This document shows, piece after piece, positions 1-6,188 of a DNA stretch of 6,516 bases; position 1 is the stretch's first letter, and each line of letters begins with the position of its first letter. A program made the translations under genes and the position numbers. The notes under the pieces are model-generated. The model ran no database searches and was not told the DNA's origin. It saw nothing but the letters and a program-made list of their open reading frames with translations. This DNA is from JBHHZM01 sp046758065 (GTDB lineage: Bacteria; Pseudomonadota; Alphaproteobacteria; JAAXGF01). Location of the stretch: the NCBI GenBank assembly GCA_046758065.1, contig JBHHZM010000152.1, positions 1 to 6,516 on the forward strand, written 5' to 3'.

Positions 1-200
1 AGCGTTGGACGCATCGCCCGTCAGCTTAGTCCTGATTTCTCACCAGAGTCACGAGCGGCGTCGTGGACGTGTTCGAGCCCCGCCCCTCGCCGACCTTGCG
101 GAACGCTCCGCGCTCCGCCAATCGCCATTCGTATCCTGTTAATAGTTACCGGGTAGGGTTTCCCGGCCGATCGTTAACGCGATAATTGCAAAACTCGAGA
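1..200. other. Upstream region without a supportable gene
   Basis: No convincing gene is visible here. Two plus-strand frames stay open from the window edge, to a TAG at 154-156 and a TAA at 139-141, but neither translation resembles a known protein end. A 35-codon minus-strand reading frame starting near 129 is equally unremarkable. The AT-richer stretch from about 130 to 190 directly before the kinase is the natural place for its promoter. It contains a small inverted repeat, CCGGG at 149-153 and CCCGG at 162-166, and a GATAAT at 181-186, but no matching -35 box at proper spacing, so no promoter is called. Confidence 0.5.
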
Positions 201-596
201 ATGCCTGTAAGGCACATCATTCTGTTCATCGTCGGGACGCTTGTCGCCCTGTTGACCGCGACGAGCGGCGTCATGGCGATCAATGCCTGGCAGCACTGGA
301 CCGCAGCGAAGCAGCAGCATGTCGTCAACGAATGTGCGGCGCAATTGCTCAACGCTGCCGGATTGTTCGCGGTCGAGCGGGGCCTCACCTATACCGCGCT
401 CGAGCGTCCGGAGGCGATCACCGCGGCCGAGCGCCGCACGCTCGACCAGACGCGGATCGAGGCCGATCGGGCCTGGGAGCAGGTGCTCGCGGGTGAAACC
501 CGGGCGCTTCGCAGCCTGGGCCGTGCGCCCGGCGCCCGCGGGGCGCGCGCCGGGAATCGGGCGGGGCCCCCGGCCCCCGCGGCGGGCCCGCGGTGA
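201..596 (+). CDS. N-terminal piece of membrane sensor histidine kinase (first membrane segment and start of periplasmic sensor)
   Basis: This is the amino-terminal fragment of the kinase that continues in another frame at 593. From ATG 201 the protein opens with a short basic head and a hydrophobic segment at about residues 4-27 (HIILFIVGTLVALL and on), a typical uncleaved first membrane anchor. An extracytoplasmic helical stretch follows, containing an AVERGLTYTAL motif. ERG motifs of this kind occur in NIT-like helical sensor domains; that assignment is tentative. After about residue 100 the translation turns into low-complexity Ala/Gly/Pro/Arg, the mark of a wrong frame in GC-rich DNA, and stops at TGA 594-596. 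ATG 201 is preferred over TTG 186, the only other in-frame start after the TAA at 183-185. No strong ribosome binding site is visible; GAGA abuts the ATG. It could instead be a separate small membrane protein, since its stop overlaps a GTG as GTGA, but a kinase broken by a frameshift fits the topology better. Confidence 0.6.
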   Translation: MPVRHIILFIVGTLVALLTATSGVMAINAWQHWTAAKQQHVVNECAAQLLNAAGLFAVERGLTYTALERPEAITAAERRTLDQTRIEADRAWEQVLAGETRALRSLGRAPGARGARAGNRAGPPAPAAGPR

Positions 597-605
597 AGGG
601 GGGGG
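497..605 (+). other. Probable frameshift zone in the kinase gene
   Basis: The upstream frame closes at TGA 594-596 and the downstream frame is closed by TGA 494-496, so the switch must lie between 497 and 593. Going from the first frame to the second needs a net loss of one base, or gain of two. The stretch from about 517 to 605 is almost entirely G and C, with runs such as GGGGCCCCC, and an eight-G run at 598-605 lies just past it. Neither frame gives a plausible helical protein across it, although the sensor helices are recognisable on both sides. Several base errors, rather than a single indel, are possible. Confidence 0.65.
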
Positions 606-3600
606 AGCGCCGCCAGGCGGTGGATCGGGCTCTTGCCCATCCGAAAGAGGAGCGGTCCCCGGAGATCGCCGGCCACTGGTTCTCGGTCGTGACCGGGATC
701 ATCGATGAGTTCACGGATCGATACGCCGCGCTGCGGATCGTGATCGACGAAGGCCGGGCCGATGAATTCTTATCGCGAGATCTGCACCTTCAGAACCTCG
801 CCTGGCGGGCAAGCGAGACCGCGGGGCGTGAACGGGCGCTCATCGCCGGCGCCATCGCCGCGCGCGAGCCGCTGAACCCGGCGCAGATCGACGAGGTAGC
901 GCGATTACGCAGTAAACTCGAGCTGATCTGGGAATTCATCGACGAGATTGCTCCGCGAACGGCGCCGAACGGCCGTGCCGACGCGTCCGACGAACTCGGC
1001 CCTCTCGTCGCGGCGGCCCGAAGCGCGTTTTCCGGCGACCTCGACACCGCCCGCGGCCTGATCGACCGCAGTATCCGCGCCGGGCGCGAGGTTCCGTTAA
1101 GCACCGTGCATTGGTGGACGGTCGCGACAACGGCGATCGACCGGCTGCTCGATATTGCTCAGGCGGTGAAAGTACATGTCGATCAGAGTCTCGCGACGGC
1201 GGTGGGATCGGCGAAGGGCAGCCTGTTCGTCGCGTCGCTTCAGCTCATTCTGGTGCTGGCGATCGGGGTCGTCTCGCTCGTCTTCGTCAACCGGCGCATC
1301 AACCGTCCCCTGCAGCAGCTCAGCCTGACGATGGAGCGCTACGTCCAGGGCGACCGGAGCGCCGCCGCGCCGCGATTCGAACGGAACGACGAGTTCGGCA
1401 CGCTCGGCAAGACCTTCGAAGCCATGATGGAGGCCCAGCGTCACTGGCACGAAGGGCTCGAAAGACTCGTTGAGGAGCGAACCGAGGAAATCAGAGCGCG
1501 TAAACGGGCGTTGCGCGAAAGCGAGACCCAGCTTCGCCTCGTCACCGACAACCTGCCCGGCCTCGTTTCCTACGTCGACAGGGAGCGTCGCTACCGCTTC
1601 GTCAACAAGGTCTACGAGACATGGTACGGCATCCCCCGGGCGCAGATCGTGGGGGCGCGCGTCGCGGACCTCGCCGGCGAGGCCAATTACCGGGCGGTCC
1701 GACCGGAGATCGACCGGGCCTTTTCAGGCCAGACGGTGCGTCACGCAGTCCATTTTCAATTCAAGGACGGTCGGGAACACGACCTCGACGTCACCTACGT
1801 CCCCCATTTCGGGGACGACGGCGAGGTCCGGGGGATCTTTGGCCTTGTCACCGACATCACCGAATACAAGCGGACCGAGGAGGCCCTGCGGGCGTCGGAA
1901 AGCCGGCTCGCCGGCATCCTCGAAATCGCCCAGGACGCCATCATCTCGGTCGACGAGCACGCGCGGATCACGCTGTTCAACTACGGCGCCGAGAAGATCT
2001 TCGGCTACGAAGCGAAAGAGGTTCTGGGAAAGCCGCTCGACACCCTCATACCGAGCCGTATTCACGAACGCCACCGGCGGCATTTCAAATCGTTTGCCGA
2101 AACCGAGACCGTCACCAAATCAATGGGAGAGCGCGCCTCGATCTTCGGGCGCCGCAAGGACGGCTCCGAGTTTCCGGCCGAGGCGTCGATCTCGAAACTC
2201 GACCTTCCCGGGGGGACCGTCTTCACCGTCATGCTGCACGACATCACGAAGCGCGTGCAGGCAGACATGGAGACGCAGGCCCGCGCCCGCCAGCAGGAGG
2301 TGGTGGCGGCGCTGGGCCAGCGCGCGCTCGCTGGTAATGATTTCTCGACGCTGCTCGACCACGCCACCCGGAAGGTCGCCGCGACGCTCGACGCCGAATT
2401 CTGCAAGGTCCTCGAGCTTCTGCCCGGCGGCGAGACGCTGCTTCTTCGAGCAGGCGTCGGCTGGCGCGACGGGCTCGTCGGCAAGGCGACGGTGAGCGCC
2501 GGTACGGACTCGCAGGCCGGGTTCACCTTGCTTGCCGCCGCCCCGGTCATCGTCGGGGACCTGCGGACCGAGACGCGGTTTACCGGCCCGCCGCTCCTCC
2601 ACGAGCACGGCGTGGTCAGCGGGATGAACGTGGTGGTCCAGGGCGACGATCGCCCGTTCGGCGTTCTCGGCGTACATACGGCGAAGCCCAGGCGGTTCAC
2701 CGAGACCGACATCCATTTCCTGCAAGCGGTGGCCAACCTGTTGAGCGTGGCGCATACGCGCGCCGAGGCCGAGAAGGTGCAGGAGACCCTGACCGAGCAA
2801 TTCCATCAGGCCCAGAAGATGGAGGCCGTGGGCACGCTGGCCGGCGGTCTTGCCCACGATTTCAACAACATCCTGGGCATCATCATCGGCTACGTGGATC
2901 TCGCGAAGATGGACCTGGGAAAGGACCACCCCACTCACGCGGTCCTCGCCGAGACCCTCGATGCGAGCCTGCGGGCGAAGGATCTGGTCAAGAGACTTCT
3001 CACTTTCAGCCGCCAGAACAAGAAAACGCTTGGCCCGGTGAGGATCGACCATATCGTCGAGGAAACCCTCGAGATGTTGCGCGCCACCCTGCCGCCGATG
3101 ATCGATCTCCGCCAGACCCTGCGATCCGGGCACCCGCTGGTGCTCGGTGACGCGAGCCATATCCAGCAGGTGCTCGTCAACCTGTGCATCAACGCGGGTC
3201 ATGCGATCGGCAACGAACCGGGCGTTCTGGAAGTCACGGTCGAGGACGTCGAGATCGACGGCGGCTACGCGGCGGACCTGGCGTCCTCCACCCACCAGCG
3301 ATCCGAAAAGGCCTTTCGGATCGTGCCCTCGGACGACGAGCGCAGGTGGCGGCTGTGGGCGGGCCTGCTCGAGCGCGGCCCGCATGTAAAGCTGACGGTG
3401 AGCGATACCGGCTGCGGCATGGACGGCGCCACGCTCAACCGGATCTTCGAACCGTTCTTCACGACCAGGGGCGTGGGCGAGGGCACCGGGCTCGGCATGG
3501 CCACCGTCCACGGAACCGTGATCGGGCACGGCGGGGCGTTCGTGATCGACACCGCACTGGGTGAGGGCGCGGTCTTCCAGGTGTTCTTCCCCCACGCCGA

Positions 3601-3658
3601 CGCGCCGTGCAAGCCGTCCATGTTATCGGAGGGTTTGACGTTGAGAAACCTGCAATGA
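593..3658 (+). CDS. Sensor histidine kinase, main part: periplasmic helices, TM, HAMP, PAS, PAS, GAF, HisKA, HATPase
   Basis: This is an autophosphorylating histidine kinase that should pass phosphate to a response regulator, most likely the receiver at 3739. Residues 1-205 are extracytoplasmic helices with a second GRERALIAGAI motif, echoing the ERG motif of the upstream fragment. Residues 209-233 form a membrane segment and about 234-283 a HAMP linker with P-box and DEFG motif, followed by a coiled-coil signalling helix to about 315. PAS domains lie at about 312-425 and 439-553; the second carries a FixL-like pattern ending in RRKDGSEFP. A GAF-like domain spans about 565-724. The H-box LAHDFNNILG puts the phospho-accepting His at 755, of the NtrB-like HDFNN type. 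Asn867 lies in the N-box, DTGCGM (938-943) is G1, FEPFFTT is the F-box and GEGTGLG is G2. All core residues are present. An insert of about 40 residues separates the N-box strand from G1. No receiver is attached. GTG 593 has no ribosome binding site and the second membrane segment lacks its partner, so the true start is probably ATG 201. Confidence 0.87.
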   Translation: MKGGERRQAVDRALAHPKEERSPEIAGHWFSVVTGIIDEFTDRYAALRIVIDEGRADEFLSRDLHLQNLAWRASETAGRERALIAGAIAAREPLNPAQIDEVARLRSKLELIWEFIDEIAPRTAPNGRADASDELGPLVAAARSAFSGDLDTARGLIDRSIRAGREVPLSTVHWWTVATTAIDRLLDIAQAVKVHVDQSLATAVGSAKGSLFVASLQLILVLAIGVVSLVFVNRRINRPLQQLSLTMERYVQGDRSAAAPRFERNDEFGTLGKTFEAMMEAQRHWHEGLERLVEERTEEIRARKRALRESETQLRLVTDNLPGLVSYVDRERRYRFVNKVYETWYGIPRAQIVGARVADLAGEANYRAVRPEIDRAFSGQTVRHAVHFQFKDGREHDLDVTYVPHFGDDGEVRGIFGLVTDITEYKRTEEALRASESRLAGILEIAQDAIISVDEHARITLFNYGAEKIFGYEAKEVLGKPLDTLIPSRIHERHRRHFKSFAETETVTKSMGERASIFGRRKDGSEFPAEASISKLDLPGGTVFTVMLHDITKRVQADMETQARARQQEVVAALGQRALAGNDFSTLLDHATRKVAATLDAEFCKVLELLPGGETLLLRAGVGWRDGLVGKATVSAGTDSQAGFTLLAAAPVIVGDLRTETRFTGPPLLHEHGVVSGMNVVVQGDDRPFGVLGVHTAKPRRFTETDIHFLQAVANLLSVAHTRAEAEKVQETLTEQFHQAQKMEAVGTLAGGLAHDFNNILGIIIGYVDLAKMDLGKDHPTHAVLAETLDASLRAKDLVKRLLTFSRQNKKTLGPVRIDHIVEETLEMLRATLPPMIDLRQTLRSGHPLVLGDASHIQQVLVNLCINAGHAIGNEPGVLEVTVEDVEIDGGYAADLASSTHQRSEKAFRIVPSDDERRWRLWAGLLERGPHVKLTVSDTGCGMDGATLNRIFEPFFTTRGVGEGTGLGMATVHGTVIGHGGAFVIDTALGEGAVFQVFFPHADAPCKPSMLSEGLTLRNLQ
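3299..3323. repeat. Perfect 10-bp inverted repeat inside the kinase gene
   Basis: CGATCCGAAA at 3299-3308 is the exact reverse complement of TTTCGGATCG at 3314-3323, with the five-base loop AGGCC. The arms are codons 903-911 of the downstream kinase frame, inside the variable insert between N-box and G1. No T-run follows, so this is not an evident terminator. It may be chance, a local duplication-inversion, or an mRNA hairpin. Confidence 0.75.
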
Positions 3659-3723
3659 AATCCGTCGGAACCGATGATTTGGCGCAGGTCGTTCGAGGCG
3701 CATTCGATTCCACATGAAGCGAT

Positions 3724-3729
3724 AAGGAG
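3724..3729 (+). promoter_or_regulatory. Ribosome binding site for the receiver gene
   Basis: AAGGAG lies nine bases before ATG 3739, the best Shine-Dalgarno match in the window. It fixes the receiver start and argues against the overlapping ATG 3674 frame. The 80-bp gap after the kinase contains no clear terminator, so the three genes can be one transcript. Confidence 0.8.
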
Positions 3730-3738
3730 AAACCGCCA

Positions 3739-4119
3739 ATGGCGTCCATCCTGGTTATCGACGACGAGCCGAAGATGCGCGACATGCTCCGTCTCGTCCT
3801 GGAGCGGGCCGGCCACAGCGTCTTCGACGCCCCGAACGGGCGTGCCGGCGCGGTCGTCTTCCGCCAGAACCGGATTGATCTGACGATCAGCGACATCCTC
3901 ATGCCCGAGCAGGAGGGCATCGAGACCATCTCGGAGCTGAAACGGTTCGCCCCCCGCACCAAGATCATCGCCATATCCGGCGGCGGAAGGACCAAGAATT
4001 TGAATTTTCTCAACATTGCCCGGAAGCTGGGCGCCGACCGCACCCTCGGCAAGCCTTTCCGCCCCCGGGAGATCGTCGATATGGTCGACGACTTGCTCGG
4101 GACGACCGGCGACCGATGA
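3739..4119 (+). CDS. Single-domain (CheY-like) response regulator
   Basis: This is a receiver-only protein of 126 residues, a normal length for a lone receiver, with no DNA-binding or enzymatic output domain. The acidic pocket is Asp8-Asp9 (VIDDE), the phospho-acceptor is Asp52 in ISDILMP, the switch Ser is Ser80 in AISGGG, and the conserved Lys is Lys105 in GKPF. All residues needed for phosphorylation are present, so it should be an active soluble receiver. Phe107 follows the KP, as in many receivers. The kinase immediately upstream lacks a receiver and is the obvious phosphodonor. Its last codon and stop overlap the next gene as ATGA, so its synthesis is probably coupled to that protein. 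Without an output domain it most likely acts by protein contact or as a phosphorelay intermediate. The SGGGRTKN loop after Ser80 is distinctive, but I attach no function to it. Confidence 0.92.
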   Translation: MASILVIDDEPKMRDMLRLVLERAGHSVFDAPNGRAGAVVFRQNRIDLTISDILMPEQEGIETISELKRFAPRTKIIAISGGGRTKNLNFLNIARKLGADRTLGKPFRPREIVDMVDDLLGTTGDR

Positions 4120-5522
4120 GCAAGGGGTTCGAGGCCGAATCGGGAGCTATGAAGGGCAAGCAGGATTCCATCCGCCGGGCCCGGCGATGGCTGGCGCATA
4201 TTCTCGATCCCGACGACGCCGAAGGCACTTGCGCTCCGGCCGGTAAGGTGGCGGCGCACAATCATAAACCGCCTGCGCCGTCTCCCGGCACGAGTCCCAA
4301 CGCCCGACTCGCGGAGCTGGAAAAGCGGCTGGCGCGGTTCCTCGCGACCGTCAACCGCGACGGCAAGCCGGTGACGACGGGGGCCATTCAACTCATCGGG
4401 CTCGCGACGATTCGCGACCGCCTCGGGGACAAGTGGGAGCGGTTTTCCGACCGGGTCCACGGCACCGCCCGAAGCGTGATCGAGCAGCACCTGTCGGATT
4501 CGGACGTCTACTCGCTGTACAGGGACGAATCCTATATCATCCTCTTTGCCCAGGCGACCGAGGAGCAGGGGCGGTTCAAGGCCAAGGTCATCGGCGACGA
4601 GATCTCCCACCGCCTTTTCGGGGGGGCCGCGACGGCCGACGCTATCGCCGTCAAGACCTTGGTCTACCAGGTCGACGGCGCCCTTGGCCTCGAAGACGCC
4701 GACGACGGGACGCTTCTCGACCGCCTCTTAACCCAGGCGCACGATCACTACGACGAGCAGACCGGGCGCTCGCCTTCGCCGGCTTCGCGAGCGAAGGCGC
4801 CCGCCGACGCCGATTCGTCCCCGTTCAAGCTCGTCTACCGGCCCATATGGACCGTGCGCAAGAACGCGGTCACCGACTTTGTCGCAACCCTGGGGCAGGG
4901 CAAATCGGCGTTCGTCGACGGCGTCCCGCCCGCGACGAGCGACGTCGACCTTTTCGTTCTGAAGGACGTCATCCGGGGCGTGCGGGAAATCGAAGAGGGC
5001 GCCGCGAAGAAGGTGTTCGTCGCACCGGTCCACCTGAGCACCCTTTCGAACTCCCACAGCCGGCGCGAGTACTTCGACCTGTGCCGCACCGTGAGCGAAA
5101 AGGCGCGGCGGTACATGACGTTCGAGCTGGTCATTCCCGACGATCCAACCGTCCTTTTCCGGGTCGACAACGTCTCGCTGCAACTGCGGTCCTTCACCCG
5201 GTCCCTGATGTGTCGGGTGGGGCTCGACTTCAACAGTTTCGAGTTCTTCGAAAACCACCGGTTTTTCGCGATCGGGATGTCGCTGCCATCCTCCAGGTAC
5301 AAGGAAAGCGACATCATGGCGCGGCTCGAGACGTTCTCCGCCATGACCAAACGCCATGGGGTCGAGGGCTATCTTCACAACGTCCCGTCCCTGAGCCTGA
5401 TGTCGTTCGCCGTCGCCGCCGGATTCGACTATCTGTCGGGCGAGCCGATCGGCTCGGTCACGCGGGCGCAGGTCGGGGCCTACAGGTTCAGCATCGAGGA
5501 TCTCTATTCCGCGATGGCGTAG
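4116..5522 (+). CDS. Degenerate GGDEF-EAL-like protein, probably catalytically inactive
   Basis: This 468-residue soluble protein has no signal peptide or membrane segment. Residues 1-60 are a charged, Pro-rich head; a short coiled helix follows at about 62-78. Residues 85-190 resemble a GGDEF fold: helix, then strand-turn-strand with YRDESYIILF (135-144) where active diguanylate cyclases have GGDEFaill, then a helix. The catalytic Gly-Gly and signature are lost. A linker of about 205-235 leads to LVYRPIW (239-245), which corresponds to the first strand of an EAL domain, but no EAL triad follows. Later, VHLSTLSN, FELVIPDD and the GVEGYL / LSGEPIG segments match the order of EAL landmarks, with metal-binding residues not evident. 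By family knowledge such dead tandems act as binding or adaptor proteins. The ATGA overlap with the receiver implies coupled translation and joint function. A Met at residue 12 (ATG 4149) is an alternative start, but the overlap favours 4116. The fold assignment is by eye; it could also be called a hypothetical protein. Confidence 0.6.
   Translation: MSKGFEAESGAMKGKQDSIRRARRWLAHILDPDDAEGTCAPAGKVAAHNHKPPAPSPGTSPNARLAELEKRLARFLATVNRDGKPVTTGAIQLIGLATIRDRLGDKWERFSDRVHGTARSVIEQHLSDSDVYSLYRDESYIILFAQATEEQGRFKAKVIGDEISHRLFGGAATADAIAVKTLVYQVDGALGLEDADDGTLLDRLLTQAHDHYDEQTGRSPSPASRAKAPADADSSPFKLVYRPIWTVRKNAVTDFVATLGQGKSAFVDGVPPATSDVDLFVLKDVIRGVREIEEGAAKKVFVAPVHLSTLSNSHSRREYFDLCRTVSEKARRYMTFELVIPDDPTVLFRVDNVSLQLRSFTRSLMCRVGLDFNSFEFFENHRFFAIGMSLPSSRYKESDIMARLETFSAMTKRHGVEGYLHNVPSLSLMSFAVAAGFDYLSGEPIGSVTRAQVGAYRFSIEDLYSAMA
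4771..4799. repeat. 9-bp inverted repeat in the interdomain linker
   Basis: CGCCTTCGC at 4771-4779 is the reverse complement of GCGAAGGCG at 4791-4799, with an 11-base spacer that itself contains part of an overlapping GCTCGC/GCGAGC pair. It falls in the Ser/Ala/Pro linker between the degenerate GGDEF-like and EAL-like halves, where an in-frame insertion would be tolerated. It could be a REP-like element or GC-rich chance. Confidence 0.5.
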
Positions 5523-5541
5523 GCGAACCGCCGCGGCCCAG

Positions 5542-5601
5542 GGGAGATGAGCGCGCGGCGATGATGCGAACGGGTTTCGAACGTTTCACCCGTGATCTCC
5601 C
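5542..5601. repeat. Nested inverted repeats after the operon
   Basis: GGGAGAT at 5542-5548 pairs with ATCTCCC at 5595-5601, and inside it ACGGGT at 5570-5575 pairs with ACCCGT at 5588-5593. The right arms are separated by one base and the left arms by 21 bases, so a folded RNA would carry a large one-sided bulge. No T-run follows. It may help stabilise the 3' end of the operon mRNA, but this is weak. Confidence 0.35.
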
Positions 5602-5636
5602 GCGATATTCTCGTAATGTGCCGGAAATCGCCGGAA

Positions 5637-5674
5637 TCTCGCGGCCTTGCGGTCGCGAGAGAAACGCTGTTTTT
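5637..5674. terminator. Candidate terminator hairpin between the operon and the convergent tRNA
   Basis: TCTCGCGGCC at 5637-5646 and GGTCGCGAGA at 5651-5660 form a 10-bp stem (one G-T pair on the plus strand) around a four-base loop. On the plus strand a five-T run at 5670-5674 follows, nine bases past the stem, which is further than ideal. On the minus strand the loop reads GCAA, a stable GNRA tetraloop, and the hairpin lies 25 bases beyond the tRNA 3' end with only TT after it. It may end transcripts from both sides. Confidence 0.5.
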
Positions 5675-5685
5675 CAATGAGGTAA

Positions 5686-5760
5686 TGGTGCCGCCGGAGT
5701 GAATTGAACACTCGACCCCACCCTTACCAAGGGTGTGCTCTACCCCTGAGCTACGGCGGC
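5686..5760 (-). tRNA. tRNA-Thr(GGT)
   Basis: This is a complete 75-nt threonine tRNA gene on the minus strand, reading ACC and wobble ACU codons. The acceptor stem GCCGCCG/CGGCGGC is a perfect 7 bp. The D arm is GCTC AGGGGTA GAGC. The anticodon arm is CACCC, loop TTGGTAA, GGGTG, which puts GGT at positions 34-36 with the usual T33 and A37. The variable loop is five bases and the T arm is GAGTG TTCAATT CACTC. The discriminator A and CCA are encoded (TGGT on the plus strand at 5686-5689). It is convergent with the signalling operon and divergent from the murA side. I see no duplicated 3' end or integrase, so no sign that it serves as an attachment site here. Confidence 0.97.
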
Positions 5761-5777
5761 CTTGAGCGTCGCGGCGC

Positions 5778-5806
5778 AAAATGCCACAGTGCCGCGGCCG
5801 GCGCAA
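5778..5806 (-). promoter_or_regulatory. Weak candidate promoter for the tRNA
   Basis: On the minus strand, TTGCGC (5801-5806) and CATTTT (5778-5783) are separated by 17 bases, and the second box ends 17 bases before the tRNA 5' end. Both are poor matches to sigma-70 consensus. The same stretch overlaps a GCCGGC-GCAA-GCCGGC hairpin at 5797-5812, so the signal may be coincidental. Confidence 0.25.
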
Positions 5807-5850
5807 GCCGGCGCGCCGCCGCGCGAATACCGATTGCTTACGGCGAGGCG

Positions 5851-6087
5851 ATGACGACACGACCCGACGCAAACGCGGAAGACGCTTCCCGGCCCGATGA
5901 AACGCCGTCCGGCAAGCGTAAGGCCGCCGACCGCGAGCCGCGCCGCGCCGCCGCTCTCCGCGAAAACCTGCGACGCCGAAAACGCCAGCATCGCCTCAGG
6001 GCGCGAGACGGCGGATCGCCGCAAGACGCCGACGCCCCGGATCAGGACCGTCAGGTCCGGGTTGAGCCCCGCCCGGCGTTCGAGTAA
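5851..6087 (+). CDS. Small charged hypothetical protein upstream of murA
   Basis: This 78-residue soluble protein begins at ATG 5851, after a GAGG at 5845-5848 that sits rather close to the start. It has an acidic, Pro-rich head and then a strongly basic helix, RRAAALRENLRRRKRQHRLR at about residues 31-50, followed by a polar tail. From memory, small alphaproteobacterial proteins near murA carry a very similar ALRxNLRRRKxQ core; their function is not known to me. The basic helix suggests nucleic-acid or ribosome contact, but that is inference only. It runs in the same direction as murA with about 100 bp between them and may share its promoter. An upstream extension of the same frame would overlap the tRNA and is rejected. 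Composition bias in GC-rich DNA could mimic such a frame, which limits certainty. Confidence 0.6.
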   Translation: MTTRPDANAEDASRPDETPSGKRKAADREPRRAAALRENLRRRKRQHRLRARDGGSPQDADAPDQDRQVRVEPRPAFE

Positions 6088-6188
6088 AAGGTCGCGGGCC
6101 GGGATCGCATCCCGTGGGAGCGGGCGCACTCATGCCCGACGGCAAGCGAACGGGCGGCGCGGCGGCGCGCTCAAGGTAATATCGCTCT
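6088..6188 (+). promoter_or_regulatory. murA leader with ribosome binding site
   Basis: The gap holds two short hairpins, GGGAT/ATCCC at 6101-6113 and CGGGC/GCCCG at 6121-6138. AAGGT at 6173-6177 lies 11 bases before ATG 6189 and is the likely ribosome binding site. A 15-codon frame from ATG 6132 to TAA 6179 exists but has no support. No promoter boxes are evident. Confidence 0.4.

Noticed and set aside
181..186. GATAAT as a -10 box for the kinase
   Set aside because: No acceptable -35 box lies about 17 bases upstream, and the start site would fall almost on the start codon.
593..596. GTGA overlap as a true stop/start junction between two genes
   Set aside because: It resembles translational coupling, but no ribosome binding site precedes the GTG, the code around it is low complexity, and the membrane topology needs both pieces in one protein. 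It is kept only as an alternative.
1910..2251. Heme-binding FixL-type oxygen sensing by the second PAS domain
   Set aside because: A His (residue 493) falls near the position of the FixL heme ligand, but similar His/Arg-rich patterns are common in PAS domains that bind no heme.
2120..3595. Long minus-strand open frame of 491 codons opposite the kinase
   Set aside because: It is a shadow of the kinase gene in high-GC DNA. The plus strand carries every kinase motif, while the minus translation is His/Gly/Arg-rich with no recognisable domain.
3674..3883. Frame starting at ATG 3674 in the gap before the receiver
   Set aside because: It overlaps the receiver in another frame, and the strong ribosome binding site at 3724-3729 serves ATG 3739.
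3459..4610. Minus-strand open frame of 383 codons across the receiver and its neighbours
   Set aside because: It runs antisense through three well-supported plus-strand genes and has no domain signal.
5704..5850. Upstream extension of the small protein frame into the tRNA
   Set aside because: It would overlap a perfect tRNA gene on the other strand. ATG 5851 with GAGG before it is a sufficient start.
6132..6179. 15-codon leader frame before murA
   Set aside because: It has no ribosome binding site and its composition is what GC-rich noncoding DNA gives; nothing suggests attenuation.
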